Shown here: one piece after another, positions 15,984-23,759 of the stretch
Position numbering within the stretch: position 1 is the stretch's first letter
How the letters are laid out: each line of letters starts with the position of its first letter
Assembly (NCBI GenBank): GCA_034422875.1
Contig: DAOUJI010000083.1
Span: 1-38,981 of the forward strand
Reading direction: 5' to 3'
Length of the DNA: 38,981 nt
Source of the DNA: DAOUJI01 sp034422875
GTDB lineage: Bacteria > Chloroflexota > Dehalococcoidia > Lucifugimonadales > JAGWBF01
Position numbers and translations under genes: made by a program
Notes under the pieces: generated by a model
What the model saw: only the letters and a program-made list of their open reading frames with translations
What the model was told of the DNA's origin: nothing
Databases searched by the model: none

Positions 15984-16004
15984 GCCGTCACAAAATGTGA
16001 CGGC
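15984..16004. promoter_or_regulatory. Perfect 9-bp inverted repeat upstream of the secreted LRR protein
   Basis: GCCGTCACA (15984-15992), AAA, TGTGACGGC (15996-16004). The symmetry is perfect, with only 3 nt between the arms, and no T-run follows, so a dimeric-regulator operator is more likely than a terminator. It ends 90 nt before the ATG at 16094. Confidence 0.4.
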
Positions 16005-16093
16005 GTCAGGCCGGTCGGCCTATCGAACCTGCGATGGCTATTCACCTCAAGCGACGGTTTGACCGGGCAGATAGCGGAGACGGGGCTAGCGTC

Positions 16094-18604
16094 ATGAAAC
16101 TCGCAAGGATATTCGTCGCACTCACAGCCGCCCTGTTCATGTCGCTCATAAGCGCTGACGGAGCGGGCCAGGTGAACCCGGCCCATGCGCAGACGATCAG
16201 CGACCGGGACGCGCTGGTCGCCCTCTACAACGCCACGGACGGCGACAACTGGACCAACAAAAGGAACTGGCTGAGCGATAAGCCTATAGACCGATGGTAC
16301 GGCGTCTGGACGGACGCCGATGGCAAGGTTTTTGTCTTAGACCTCTTCAACAACCAGTTGACCGGGCAGATACCGCCCGAGCTTGGCAGCCTCACCGGCC
16401 TGCGAACCCTGAGCCTCTCAACCAACCAGTTGACCGGACAGATACCGCCCGAACTTGGCATCCTGTCCAGTTTGACAAGGCTGTACCTGGGCGGGAATCA
16501 GTTGAGTGGAGAGATACCCCCTGAGCTCGGCAAACTCTCCAATCTGACAGAGCTGAACCTGAGCGGGAATCAGTTGAGCGGGGAGATACCTGCTGAACTC
16601 GGCAGCCTCACCAATCTGACGGCGCTGAACCTTAGCGGGAATCAGTTGAGCGGAGAGATACCGCCCGAGCTCGTCGGACTCACCAATCTGACGGCGCTGT
16701 ACCTCGGCGGGAATCAGTCGACGCTCTGTCTTTCAGAAGCGTTAAACGTGCTGCGACGTCGTGTGCGCGAAACCGACGTCGACAGTCTGCCGGATTGTAT
16801 GAGGGGTGTGCCAGAGGTCGTACTCGCCGCGAACGACGACCCTTTAATCTACAACGACAACGTATTTGTTCTGCCGGTTGCGGAGGATTTTGCTGCCGGC
16901 CCACCGCCGCTGAGGAACTATGCGGCGCGTTTCTACAAATATTTTCGGGATGACTTTGATTTTCTAATATTCGTGCTTAATGTGCACTCGTTTAATTATG
17001 GGTTTGGTGACCAATATGGGTATCTCGGTGTATACCATCATGTAAAGAACGACGTGAGAGGGATTGGTGACAACTATTATTCCAATAATAGTGAATGGGG
17101 ATCGGCAGGTGGGCTCCAGGGAGCAATTGAGATACTAAAAGCGTATGAGATATTTAGTACCCTATTGCTGCATGAGATTGTGCATCGATGGGCAAACCAC
17201 ATTATGCCATCAATGGATGAGTTTATTGGCCGACATTGGGGGTTCAGCAGCGCGAATGGACTATTGGGAGGATTTGACATTGCCGACTTCGTGGACCATG
17301 GCGGCGGTCGGTATTCGGCTGGTAAATTCAGTGAGGTCACCGCTACCGATGACGACCCGAAGCCCTATAGCCTCATCGAGCTGTACCTGGCGGGCCTCAT
17401 ACCTCCGGAGGAGGTCCCTGACTTGTGGGTGGCGGAAGACGGCAAATGGCTCGACGAATCCGCCGCCGACGGGGATAGGTTATTTGCCGCAAGCAAGGTC
17501 AGGACGTATACCATCGAAGACATTATCAGGCAGCACGGCAGGCGGGTTCCCGGCCCCTCCCAGTCCCAAAAGGACTTTCGGGCGGCGGTCATTCTGCTGG
17601 TCGACGAGGACCGCCCGCTCTATTATTGGCAATTGGACTTGGTGAGCAGGGACATAACTTTGTTCAACCACGCAGGCGCGGACAGATTAGACAAATACAA
17701 CTTCTACGAAGCAACGGGCGGACGGGCGACGATCACCATGGACGGCCTGTCCCAGTCCCTGAATGCCTCCGGCCCCGCGAGGCTGCCGGGCGTACCCGCG
17801 GGACTGACGGCAACGGAGAACGTCTTGTTTGGAATCGAGCTTTCATGGAGCGAACCCGCGAGCGACGGTGGCTTAGGCGTCACCGCTTACGATCTGCGCC
17901 ATATCGAGACATCCGCCGACGAGACGGCGGCCTCGAACTGGACCGTGGTCGAAGACGTGTGGACGATTGGCGGCGGCGCGCTGCAACACACGCCCAGCGG
18001 TCTCACCGCCGGGACGCAGTATGACTTCCAGGTTCGGGCCGTAAACGGCCGGGGCGCCGGTCCCTGGTCGGCAACGGCCGTCGGAACTCCGTCCCAGCCA
18101 AGCGATTGCATCCCGGCGGAGCTGAGAACCGCCCAGAACAACGACCTGGACGAACTCGGTCTTCCTTTCTGTGACGTAGTGCTGAGTGGCCTGGCTGTCA
18201 GTCCGGGTTCGCTGGCGCCGGCGTTTGACCCGTATCGGACCGAGTACAGCGCGTCGGTGGGCCTGTCGCCGGTCACGGTTACGGTGACGCCCACGAACGA
18301 CCATAATGCGACGTTTCAGTTTCTCGATAATATCGATGTCGTACTCGCGGATGCCGACAACTCGCTGGCAGGCTTCCAGGTCGAATTCGGCGGCCGCGTT
18401 CCCGCGGTCAAGATAAAGGTCGTGTCGATGGACACTCAGGCGGCCCACACGTACGTCGTTACGGACCTGGGTAATCGGTATGACACCGACGGCGACCGCG
18501 TCATACAGCGTGATGAGGCCCTTGCGGCCGTCGCGGACTATTTCAGAAACCGGATAACTAGGGAAGAGGTCTTAGAGGTCGTCAACCTGTATTTCTCCGG
18601 TTGA
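16094..18604 (+). CDS. Secreted multidomain LRR / HExxH metalloprotease-like / Fn3 / cadherin-like / EF-hand protein
   Basis: Numbered from ATG 16094 this is 836 residues. A signal peptide ends at AHA32. Five plant-type 24-residue leucine-rich repeats (about 79-205, NQLSGEIPPELG) follow. A 300-residue region contains HEIVH at 360-364 in LLLHEIVHRWANH, a gluzincin-type zinc site; YSLIELYLAGLIPPEEVP (425-442) downstream may supply the third ligand. Then come an Fn3 domain (about 567-668, ending in AVNGRGAGPWS), a cadherin-like beta-sandwich (about 698-792), and a canonical EF-hand loop with D797, D799, D801 and E808 before ITREEVLEVVNLYFSG. I infer an exported, calcium-binding surface protein with a possible peptidase core. 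An upstream in-frame ATG at 16034 is possible but would place 20 residues before the signal peptide. No partner operon is visible. Confidence 0.75.
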   Translation: MKLARIFVALTAALFMSLISADGAGQVNPAHAQTISDRDALVALYNATDGDNWTNKRNWLSDKPIDRWYGVWTDADGKVFVLDLFNNQLTGQIPPELGSLTGLRTLSLSTNQLTGQIPPELGILSSLTRLYLGGNQLSGEIPPELGKLSNLTELNLSGNQLSGEIPAELGSLTNLTALNLSGNQLSGEIPPELVGLTNLTALYLGGNQSTLCLSEALNVLRRRVRETDVDSLPDCMRGVPEVVLAANDDPLIYNDNVFVLPVAEDFAAGPPPLRNYAARFYKYFRDDFDFLIFVLNVHSFNYGFGDQYGYLGVYHHVKNDVRGIGDNYYSNNSEWGSAGGLQGAIEILKAYEIFSTLLLHEIVHRWANHIMPSMDEFIGRHWGFSSANGLLGGFDIADFVDHGGGRYSAGKFSEVTATDDDPKPYSLIELYLAGLIPPEEVPDLWVAEDGKWLDESAADGDRLFAASKVRTYTIEDIIRQHGRRVPGPSQSQKDFRAAVILLVDEDRPLYYWQLDLVSRDITLFNHAGADRLDKYNFYEATGGRATITMDGLSQSLNASGPARLPGVPAGLTATENVLFGIELSWSEPASDGGLGVTAYDLRHIETSADETAASNWTVVEDVWTIGGGALQHTPSGLTAGTQYDFQVRAVNGRGAGPWSATAVGTPSQPSDCIPAELRTAQNNDLDELGLPFCDVVLSGLAVSPGSLAPAFDPYRTEYSASVGLSPVTVTVTPTNDHNATFQFLDNIDVVLADADNSLAGFQVEFGGRVPAVKIKVVSMDTQAAHTYVVTDLGNRYDTDGDRVIQRDEALAAVADYFRNRITREEVLEVVNLYFSG
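16328..16720 (+). repeat. Tandem 72-bp LRR-coding repeat
   Basis: Five and a half in-frame 72-bp units each encode a 24-residue LxxLxLSGNQLSGEIPPELG repeat. The later units share long identical DNA, for example GCGGGAATCAGTTGAG at successive 72-bp intervals. This points to recent unit duplication, and copy number may vary between strains. Confidence 0.8.
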
Positions 18605-18668
18605 TTCGCCTTTCGCGACTGTAGGACCTTAACCTCGGTTTCTTGTTCCATACCTGAATGAAACGAGT

Positions 18669-18697
18669 TTGACAAGTATCTTGAAATGGAGTATCAC
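18669..18697 (+). promoter_or_regulatory. Promoter of the four-cysteine-module lipoprotein
   Basis: TTGACA (18669-18674), 17 bp, TATCAC (18692-18697), about 120 nt before the chosen ATG at 18816. Spacing is ideal. It implies the gene is transcribed separately from the large secreted-protein gene that ends at 18604. Confidence 0.55.
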
Positions 18698-18815
18698 TTC
18701 CTTTGAGCAGGTGACAGGCCTCTGTTGGGCCGAAGACTATTGAAATAGGAGCTAGTGAGGCAAAATGGAATCGAACGGTAGGGCCTACCCAAAGCCCACA
18801 CACGGTCGCATCAGT

Positions 18816-19856
18816 ATGAACATTCGCTGGTTCGTCACCATCGTTTTGGCGCTCACCACCTTCGTGGTCATTGGTGGTTGTGGGTCCGATCCCACGCCGA
18901 CTCCCACCCCCGCACCTACGGCGACACCGACTGCCACGCCAACGCCTGAGCCGACTCCAACCCCGCCGCCTGAGCCAACAGCCTCCCTGGCAGACCTGTT
19001 CCTTACAGATGCGACACTGGGCAGCGAGGTGATGTCCCGCCTCTCGAAGGCTGAGACGGACTGCGTCCGCGCAGCGCTCGGAGACCAGGTGTACGCAGCC
19101 GTGCTGGGGCTCCCGATGACGACATTGGTCAGGGAAAGTGGGGCCGGAGGCGCCGGTTCATTCCTGCGCTGTCTGACCGAAGACAACCTGGTGCTCATGG
19201 CCGAGGTGCTTATAGACTCCCATCACGGGAGAACCGACATTGAAGCGCGGGAGTGCAGGATCGCCGCAGCGCGGGCGAACCCTGACGTGGTCCGCATCAG
19301 GTTCGCGTTGCTGCGCTCGGAGATGGGGACGCTCGACGCTGAGTCGCTGTTGTCCTCTGCCAGGGAGCAATTCGACTGCCTAAACGCAGTGGACCAAGCG
19401 AACCTCCTCGTCCGCCTTACGACGACGCTGGACGAGGATGACACTTTCACCGGGCAGGATGTCGTCGAGATGCTCTCCGAAGGAGAGGCGTCTTGCATAC
19501 GCGAAGGGGTCGGCGAGGAGCAGTTTGACAGGTTCCTCAATGCCACGGTGACGGCCGCGTTCGGACCTGCGGTTTCCCTGCTCGACTGCCTCACGCTGGA
19601 AAGCAAGACCGCGCTATTCGCCACGTTTACCGCATCGAGAGTCGAAGGGTTACGTGAAGAGGCGGCGGTCTGCATGGCCAATCTCGTCGCGGACAGCCCC
19701 AACATCCTGGCCCTCGGGTTCGGGACCCTCGATGTGGACCAGATGGACGAGAATGAACTCGCTCGCCTTGGAGACGAAGCCGCCAAGTTCTTCGACTGCC
19801 TCGATTCTGAAGAGGTCATCCAGGTGTTGACGTTGCCCGCAGTCGTTGAGCAGTAG
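18816..19856 (+). CDS. Lipoprotein with Thr-Pro linker and duplicated four-cysteine module
   Basis: From ATG 18816 it is 346 residues. A hydrophobic signal ends in VIGGC with C22 as lipid site, then a Thr/Pro/Ala linker (25-56) lifts the domain off the membrane. The mature part is two copies of a roughly 130-residue helical unit. Copy A (68-201) has C83, C119, C147 and C188; copy B (211-340) has C227, C258, C286 and C328. Spacings are 36/28/41 and 31/28/42, and each copy starts with a LSxxExxC(V/I)RE-like helix and ends with QFDCL or FFDCL. Two intramolecular disulfides per copy are likely. I do not recognise the fold and give no function. An in-frame ATG at 18765 lies further upstream but would put 17 polar residues before the signal. 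It follows the large secreted protein and may share its surface role. Confidence 0.75.
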   Translation: MNIRWFVTIVLALTTFVVIGGCGSDPTPTPTPAPTATPTATPTPEPTPTPPPEPTASLADLFLTDATLGSEVMSRLSKAETDCVRAALGDQVYAAVLGLPMTTLVRESGAGGAGSFLRCLTEDNLVLMAEVLIDSHHGRTDIEARECRIAAARANPDVVRIRFALLRSEMGTLDAESLLSSAREQFDCLNAVDQANLLVRLTTTLDEDDTFTGQDVVEMLSEGEASCIREGVGEEQFDRFLNATVTAAFGPAVSLLDCLTLESKTALFATFTASRVEGLREEAAVCMANLVADSPNILALGFGTLDVDQMDENELARLGDEAAKFFDCLDSEEVIQVLTLPAVVEQ

Positions 19857-20124
19857 AACAACCGTAAGGTAGACGGCAAGTACGAAATCGGTCTCACGGC
19901 TTTGCCGGGAGAGGCGGTCACCCACAATGGCAAGCTCTCGGCTCCAAAGAGCGCGGGGCCTTCCTGGCCATGTGGCACAAGTTATTGTGAGGGAGCGAGC
20001 CTTTCCTGGGCAGATCGAGACTGATGAGGCTTGCTGGGCCGTCTGACGGACGCCTTAGATAGGGATCTCCGGGCGAGAAGTTCGCGATTCAGCCTTGTTA
20101 GGCCCGCTTTTTGGCTTCCTTACG
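19857..20124. other. Spacer without recognised gene
   Basis: About 268 bp between a plus-strand lipoprotein gene and a minus-strand defence gene. I see no conserved frame, RNA or strong hairpin. Confidence 0.4.
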
Positions 20125-21873
20125 TCACTTCCCTTGTCGAGGCCAGCGAAGAATGGCTTGATCAGCGAGAGCCTCTGTCCTATCGATGATTTGCTGCGGC
20201 GCCCATGTTGGATGCTGGTCAAGGACTTCCCTAGTGGTTCTGTAGATCGTCTCGTTCCGGAGTCGGTTACGGGCCTCGTCCCAGTTCGCAGCCCCTTTGG
20301 TAGAATTGTCAGGCTGGCTAAGCGGCACAAGATTCCCAAGCAGGTTGAGGAGCCTCAGCCTCTCCTCATCATCGGCGGGAAACTCATTACCCCAAGAGCC
20401 CTTGAGAGATTGTGGGGCTAGGTGATCTACCGTAATGCCGGTTAGCTGCTCCCGAGTGAGCGGATTCGTGCGATGAGCTGCGATCTCGAGCTCAGACAAG
20501 ACATACCCGTCAAGACGGCGTCCATAAAACGGTTTGGTCAAGATGTCGCGTTGGACCTGCTCGTCATCTGGAAAGTCGATGGTACGCGTTTGAAGATCTG
20601 ACACAAGTGCTACCGGGTTGCCACGGTTCTTACGCCAAAGGCCCTTAAACAGTGCATGGAGTCCAGTAGGCTCACGTCCTGAGAAAGCTCTCCTAACCAA
20701 GAATGACTCTACAATGTGGAGGCACCCTGCGGCGTCAGCCGCATTTAGAGTGCCTAATCGTTGAGCCCTGAGCAACTGGATCAGGAACGCGTAGGTCACG
20801 CGAGGTGCTGGCATCCGGGCAAGGCGCTCGACACAGACCTCAATCTCCGGTGTGGCAGGGTACTTTGCCCCAGCTGACAGAGCGTTATACTCAGGAACGA
20901 ATCGACTAAGATCATCGATGATGAGCTCAGCGGTCGTAGCTACTTCGTCGTCATCTCTAATGGTCGTGTCCCAGTGGTGGCTCAGCACGCTGAAGGCCCC
21001 AGCAGAGGTGGCATTGTCGTCGATCGTAAGTGTAAATGGGTAGTAGTAGTTATCAAGTTGCTGTCGATCTTCGAATGACTTTTCGAAGGGCTCCCAATGC
21101 CCAGCATATAAGCGCATCGCAGTAGCAGCATCGGCCGAGAGCCGCCGAAATATCTCGTTCTTCACTAGATCACCGACCGTCAATACTTGGCCCTTTCGGT
21201 TTAGACGATCGAATACCTCGTTAGGTTGATGTCGCTCAGCAATATTGATAGCTGCGATCTCGATCTTGTCAACGACTGTCCGCTCAAGGGCTTTCAGTGA
21301 TTCGCCGCAAAAACCGTTCTCGCTCTCACATCGGGCACGCACCTCAGTTTGCGCTCGCTCAAGTGCTGCTGACATCTTTCCCGGCCTAAAACTCCCCCCG
21401 AGTGGCACATCCCAGCCGACTTTCAACTTCCGACACAGTGAGACAAACTCGGGAGTGTCTGGGATCGTGGGGAAAAAGCGAGGCTTACCCTTGGTAGTCG
21501 TTCGCGTGGACATCAGGAACGTCTCTGCAACCGCCGTTGCTTCGTTTGGATGCCCGTGTTCTTGCCATTCAAGTGCGATGGCCAGGAGCGCAAGGAATAA
21601 TGTAGCGATCCGTTGCTGGCCATCCAAGACAAGAAATTGCTCGAGAACGCCTGCGCTAGGATCGCTGGGTCCTTCGTGCTTCAATATGATCGCACCTAAA
21701 AACAGTGCCTCTGAATCCCCCTCTTCAACCAGCCTAACGTCCTCCCAGAAATCATCAAAATTCCTTCGATCCCACGAAAAGCGCCGCTGGTAGAGGGGTG
21801 CCGACAGCCGTCTCTCAACCTCGAACACACTCCGCACGCTAACGCAGCTATCTTGTTGTCTTGCAAGTGTCAC
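20125..21873 (-). CDS. DUF262-DUF1524 protein, GmrSD-like type IV restriction/defence candidate
   Basis: A 582-residue single-chain protein. The N-terminal DUF262 domain has PLYQRRFSW (26-34), FLVLDGQQRIATL (80-92) with the DGQQR nucleotide-binding motif, and FDRLNRKGQVLTVGDLVKNE (221-240). The C-terminal DUF1524 HNH-nuclease region has VDHLAPQ (482-488; D483, H484), then LLNLLGNLVPLSQPDNSTK (508-526), giving the N and K positions of the His-Me finger. In GmrSD and relatives the same two domains use NTP to cut glucosylated or otherwise modified phage DNA. Domains and motifs look complete. The gene stands alone, with no methyltransferase beside it, as expected of a modification-dependent enzyme. 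Target modification is unknown. It ends the accessory region. Confidence 0.88.
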   Translation of the reverse strand: MTLARQQDSCVSVRSVFEVERRLSAPLYQRRFSWDRRNFDDFWEDVRLVEEGDSEALFLGAIILKHEGPSDPSAGVLEQFLVLDGQQRIATLFLALLAIALEWQEHGHPNEATAVAETFLMSTRTTTKGKPRFFPTIPDTPEFVSLCRKLKVGWDVPLGGSFRPGKMSAALERAQTEVRARCESENGFCGESLKALERTVVDKIEIAAINIAERHQPNEVFDRLNRKGQVLTVGDLVKNEIFRRLSADAATAMRLYAGHWEPFEKSFEDRQQLDNYYYPFTLTIDDNATSAGAFSVLSHHWDTTIRDDDEVATTAELIIDDLSRFVPEYNALSAGAKYPATPEIEVCVERLARMPAPRVTYAFLIQLLRAQRLGTLNAADAAGCLHIVESFLVRRAFSGREPTGLHALFKGLWRKNRGNPVALVSDLQTRTIDFPDDEQVQRDILTKPFYGRRLDGYVLSELEIAAHRTNPLTREQLTGITVDHLAPQSLKGSWGNEFPADDEERLRLLNLLGNLVPLSQPDNSTKGAANWDEARNRLRNETIYRTTREVLDQHPTWAPQQIIDRTEALADQAILRWPRQGK

Positions 21874-22235
21874 CGGTGAGCCCCTCCTCTTTCAATGAAT
21901 CCAAGACGCGCAAAGCCCCACCTGACTTGGACTTGACCACGAGCATAACATCCTATGTCAACTCGCGAACAACGTGTTTACTTACATTCATTCATTGCGA
22001 ATGTATCTCCGCGGCTCGCGCTAAGGACATACGGACATACGGCTGACTAGCTCCCGTCTCTCCATCCCTCTACGGTCAGTTCGCAACTAAGAAAGTTTGT
22101 GTTTGTCAGCACAGGTGGGCTTGCATGGAATCGAACGGGAAGCCAGTGTATCATGGAGATACGCCGATATAGCCCATTAGCTCGATGGACCTATGAGGGA
22201 CAATGAGGGTGCATCGACTCACCGGGAGGTCAGGG
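21874..22235. other. AT-richer spacer at the edge of the accessory region
   Basis: A 362-bp spacer. It holds a minus-strand TTGACA (21956-21961) that may serve the defence gene, although no good -10 follows at 17 bp. There is an inverted ACATTC/GAATGT pair (near 21983-22003) and a short GGACATAC direct repeat (near 22025-22040). No gene is convincing. Confidence 0.4.
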
Positions 22236-22463
22236 ATGGCTGCCAATGCATACGTGCTAATAACTTGTGAACCCGTCAGGACGGCGGAAATAGCCCAGAA
22301 GCTCCGGGGCATCAGGGGCGCCATCGTACGAGAGGTGCTTGGCCCCTACGACTTCGTAGTGGAGCTGGAGGCGGACACCGACGAGGACCTCACCGCCCAG
22401 CTTCGCCACAACATACGCACCATCACCGGAGTGACCGGCACAGTCACCTGCGTCTGGTTGTGA
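22236..22463 (+). CDS. Stand-alone Lrp/AsnC effector-binding (RAM) domain protein
   Basis: A 75-residue protein from ATG 22236, fixed by GGGAGG 6 nt upstream; the longer frame from 22203 lacks such a site. AYVLITCEPVRTAEIAQKLRG (4-24), VREVLGPYDFVVELEADTDEDL and TGVTGTVTCVWL follow the beta-alpha-beta pattern of the RAM domain, which in full-length Lrp/AsnC regulators binds amino acids and drives oligomerisation. No helix-turn-helix is present. Such stand-alone units are frequent in archaea and Chloroflexota; they may modulate a full-length regulator or act as small-molecule sensors. It converges on fabF, with a 3-nt gap. Ligand unknown. Confidence 0.85.
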   Translation: MAANAYVLITCEPVRTAEIAQKLRGIRGAIVREVLGPYDFVVELEADTDEDLTAQLRHNIRTITGVTGTVTCVWL

Positions 22464-22466
22464 CCC

Positions 22467-23711
22467 CTACTCTTCGAACCGCTTGAACACCAGGCAGGCG
22501 TTCTGTCCGCCGAATCCGAAAGCGTTGGACAGCGCCACCCGCACGTCCAGCTTCCTGGACTGGTTGGGTATGTAGTCCAGGTCGCATTCCGGGTCGGGGA
22601 ACTCGTAGTTAATGGTCGGGTGCGCCTGACCGTCGGTTATGGCTTTCACACAAGGCACGGCTTCCAAAGCGCCTGCGGCTCCCAGCGAGTGTCCGGTCAT
22701 TGACTTGGTGGAGCTTACGGGTATCTTGTATGCCTGCTCCCCGAACAGGGCTTTGATGGCATTGGTCTCCGCAGCGTCGTTCAGGGGCGTCGAGGTTCCG
22801 TGAGCGTTGATGTAGTCCACCTCGTCCAGTGAGGCTCCGGCGTCGTCCAGAGCACTCTTCATGGCCAGAATGGTGCTGTCGCCCGACTCCTCAGGGTGGA
22901 CAGGGTGGTAGGCGTCAGAGGAGCAGCCGAATCCCGCCAGCTCGCACAGGATCAGGGCGTTTCGCGCCTGGGCGTGTTCCAGGGACTCCACGACCAGGAC
23001 AACAGCCCCCTCCGCGGGAACGAACCCGTCCCTCTTGGCGTCGAAGGGCCTGCTGGCCCGCTGGGGTTCGTCGTTGCTGACGCTAAGCGCCTTCATTACG
23101 CAAAATCCGCCCAGGCCAAGCTGGCTTATTCCCGCCTCGGCTCCTCCCGTGAATATGACGTCGGCAGTCCCTCTGCGCACCGCTTCCAGGGCCTCGCCCA
23201 TCGCCTGGTTGGAGGCAGCACAAGCCGTGATGGCCGTCGAGTTGTACCCCTTGGCGCCGAGGACGCGGCTCAGGTTGCCTGCCGCCATGTTGGGCAGCAC
23301 CAGTGGGAAGAAGAAGGGCGACATTCTCATTCCGCCCTTTTCCACTACCACACGCGCCCCCGCTTCCATTTCCGGGAAGCCTCCGTTTCCGTTCCCCAGA
23401 ATCACACCCACTTTGTGCCGGTCTTCTTTGGACATGTCCAGACCGGAGTCCTCAGCCGCCATGAGACCGGCGGCCACGGCCAGTTGGGAGAAACGGGCCA
23501 TTCGGCGGGCTTCCTTGGAAGTCACGTACTGGGCAGGGTCGAAGTCCTTCACCTCACCGGCTATGCGGCAAGAGTATCCGGTGGGGTCGCAGAGGGTCAT
23601 GTCGCCGATTCCCGACTTGCCAGCCAGCAGGTTCGACCAGTACTCGTCCACGGTCATCCCAAGGGGAGTCATCGCGCCCATGCCCGTAACCACCACTCTG
23701 CGCCTATCCAT
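22467..23711 (-). CDS. fabF: 3-oxoacyl-[acyl-carrier-protein] synthase II
   Basis: A 414-residue condensing enzyme of the FabF type. The Cys-His-His triad is C164 in TACAAS, H304 in NAHGTSTPLND and H341 in GHSLGAAGALE, with K336 in STKSMTG. It extends acyl-ACP with malonyl-ACP in cytosolic fatty-acid synthesis. Length is typical. It lies 48 nt downstream of folC and is the last gene of a three-gene minus-strand group. No ACP or FabG gene is adjacent, so the rest of the pathway must be elsewhere. FabB-like identity is the only real alternative; length and motifs favour FabF. Confidence 0.94.
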   Translation of the reverse strand: MDRRRVVVTGMGAMTPLGMTVDEYWSNLLAGKSGIGDMTLCDPTGYSCRIAGEVKDFDPAQYVTSKEARRMARFSQLAVAAGLMAAEDSGLDMSKEDRHKVGVILGNGNGGFPEMEAGARVVVEKGGMRMSPFFFPLVLPNMAAGNLSRVLGAKGYNSTAITACAASNQAMGEALEAVRRGTADVIFTGGAEAGISQLGLGGFCVMKALSVSNDEPQRASRPFDAKRDGFVPAEGAVVLVVESLEHAQARNALILCELAGFGCSSDAYHPVHPEESGDSTILAMKSALDDAGASLDEVDYINAHGTSTPLNDAAETNAIKALFGEQAYKIPVSSTKSMTGHSLGAAGALEAVPCVKAITDGQAHPTINYEFPDPECDLDYIPNQSRKLDVRVALSNAFGFGGQNACLVFKRFEE

Positions 23712-23759
23712 CCATCTCCTCTCGTCCTGTCAAAGGGCGCTATGCCCTGGACCAATTCT

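Larger units (their letters stand above)
15181..16093. other. Sparse 0.9-kb spacer
   Basis: Apart from a possible 53-codon gene (15380-15541) I see no coding signal. The part at 15785-15850 is AT-rich (GTTATAAAAAATC) and may hold a promoter for the large secreted-protein gene downstream. A perfect 9-bp inverted repeat lies at 15984-16004. The rest looks like decayed or non-coding sequence. Confidence 0.45.

Noticed and set aside
16034..16093. Upstream in-frame ATG for the LRR protein
   Set aside because: It would put 20 polar residues in front of a good signal peptide, without a ribosome site.
16328..16720. Regular 72-bp repeat considered as a CRISPR or satellite
   Set aside because: It is in frame, encodes the LRR consensus and has no spacer structure.
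18765..22141. A 14-bp exact repeat (ATGGAATCGAACGG) near 18765 and 22128, flanking the lipoprotein and the restriction gene, considered as attachment sites
   Set aside because: A 14-bp match is expected by chance in 39 kb, and no integrase or tRNA is present. The sequence resembles a tRNA T-arm in reverse but the arms do not pair.
22128..22154. TTGCAT ... TATCAT as a promoter for the RAM-domain gene
   Set aside because: The spacing is 21 bp, too long for a sigma70 promoter.
22100..22160. Possible tRNA 3' end on the minus strand (GTTCGATTCC)
   Set aside because: The T-stem does not pair and no acceptor or anticodon stem can be built.
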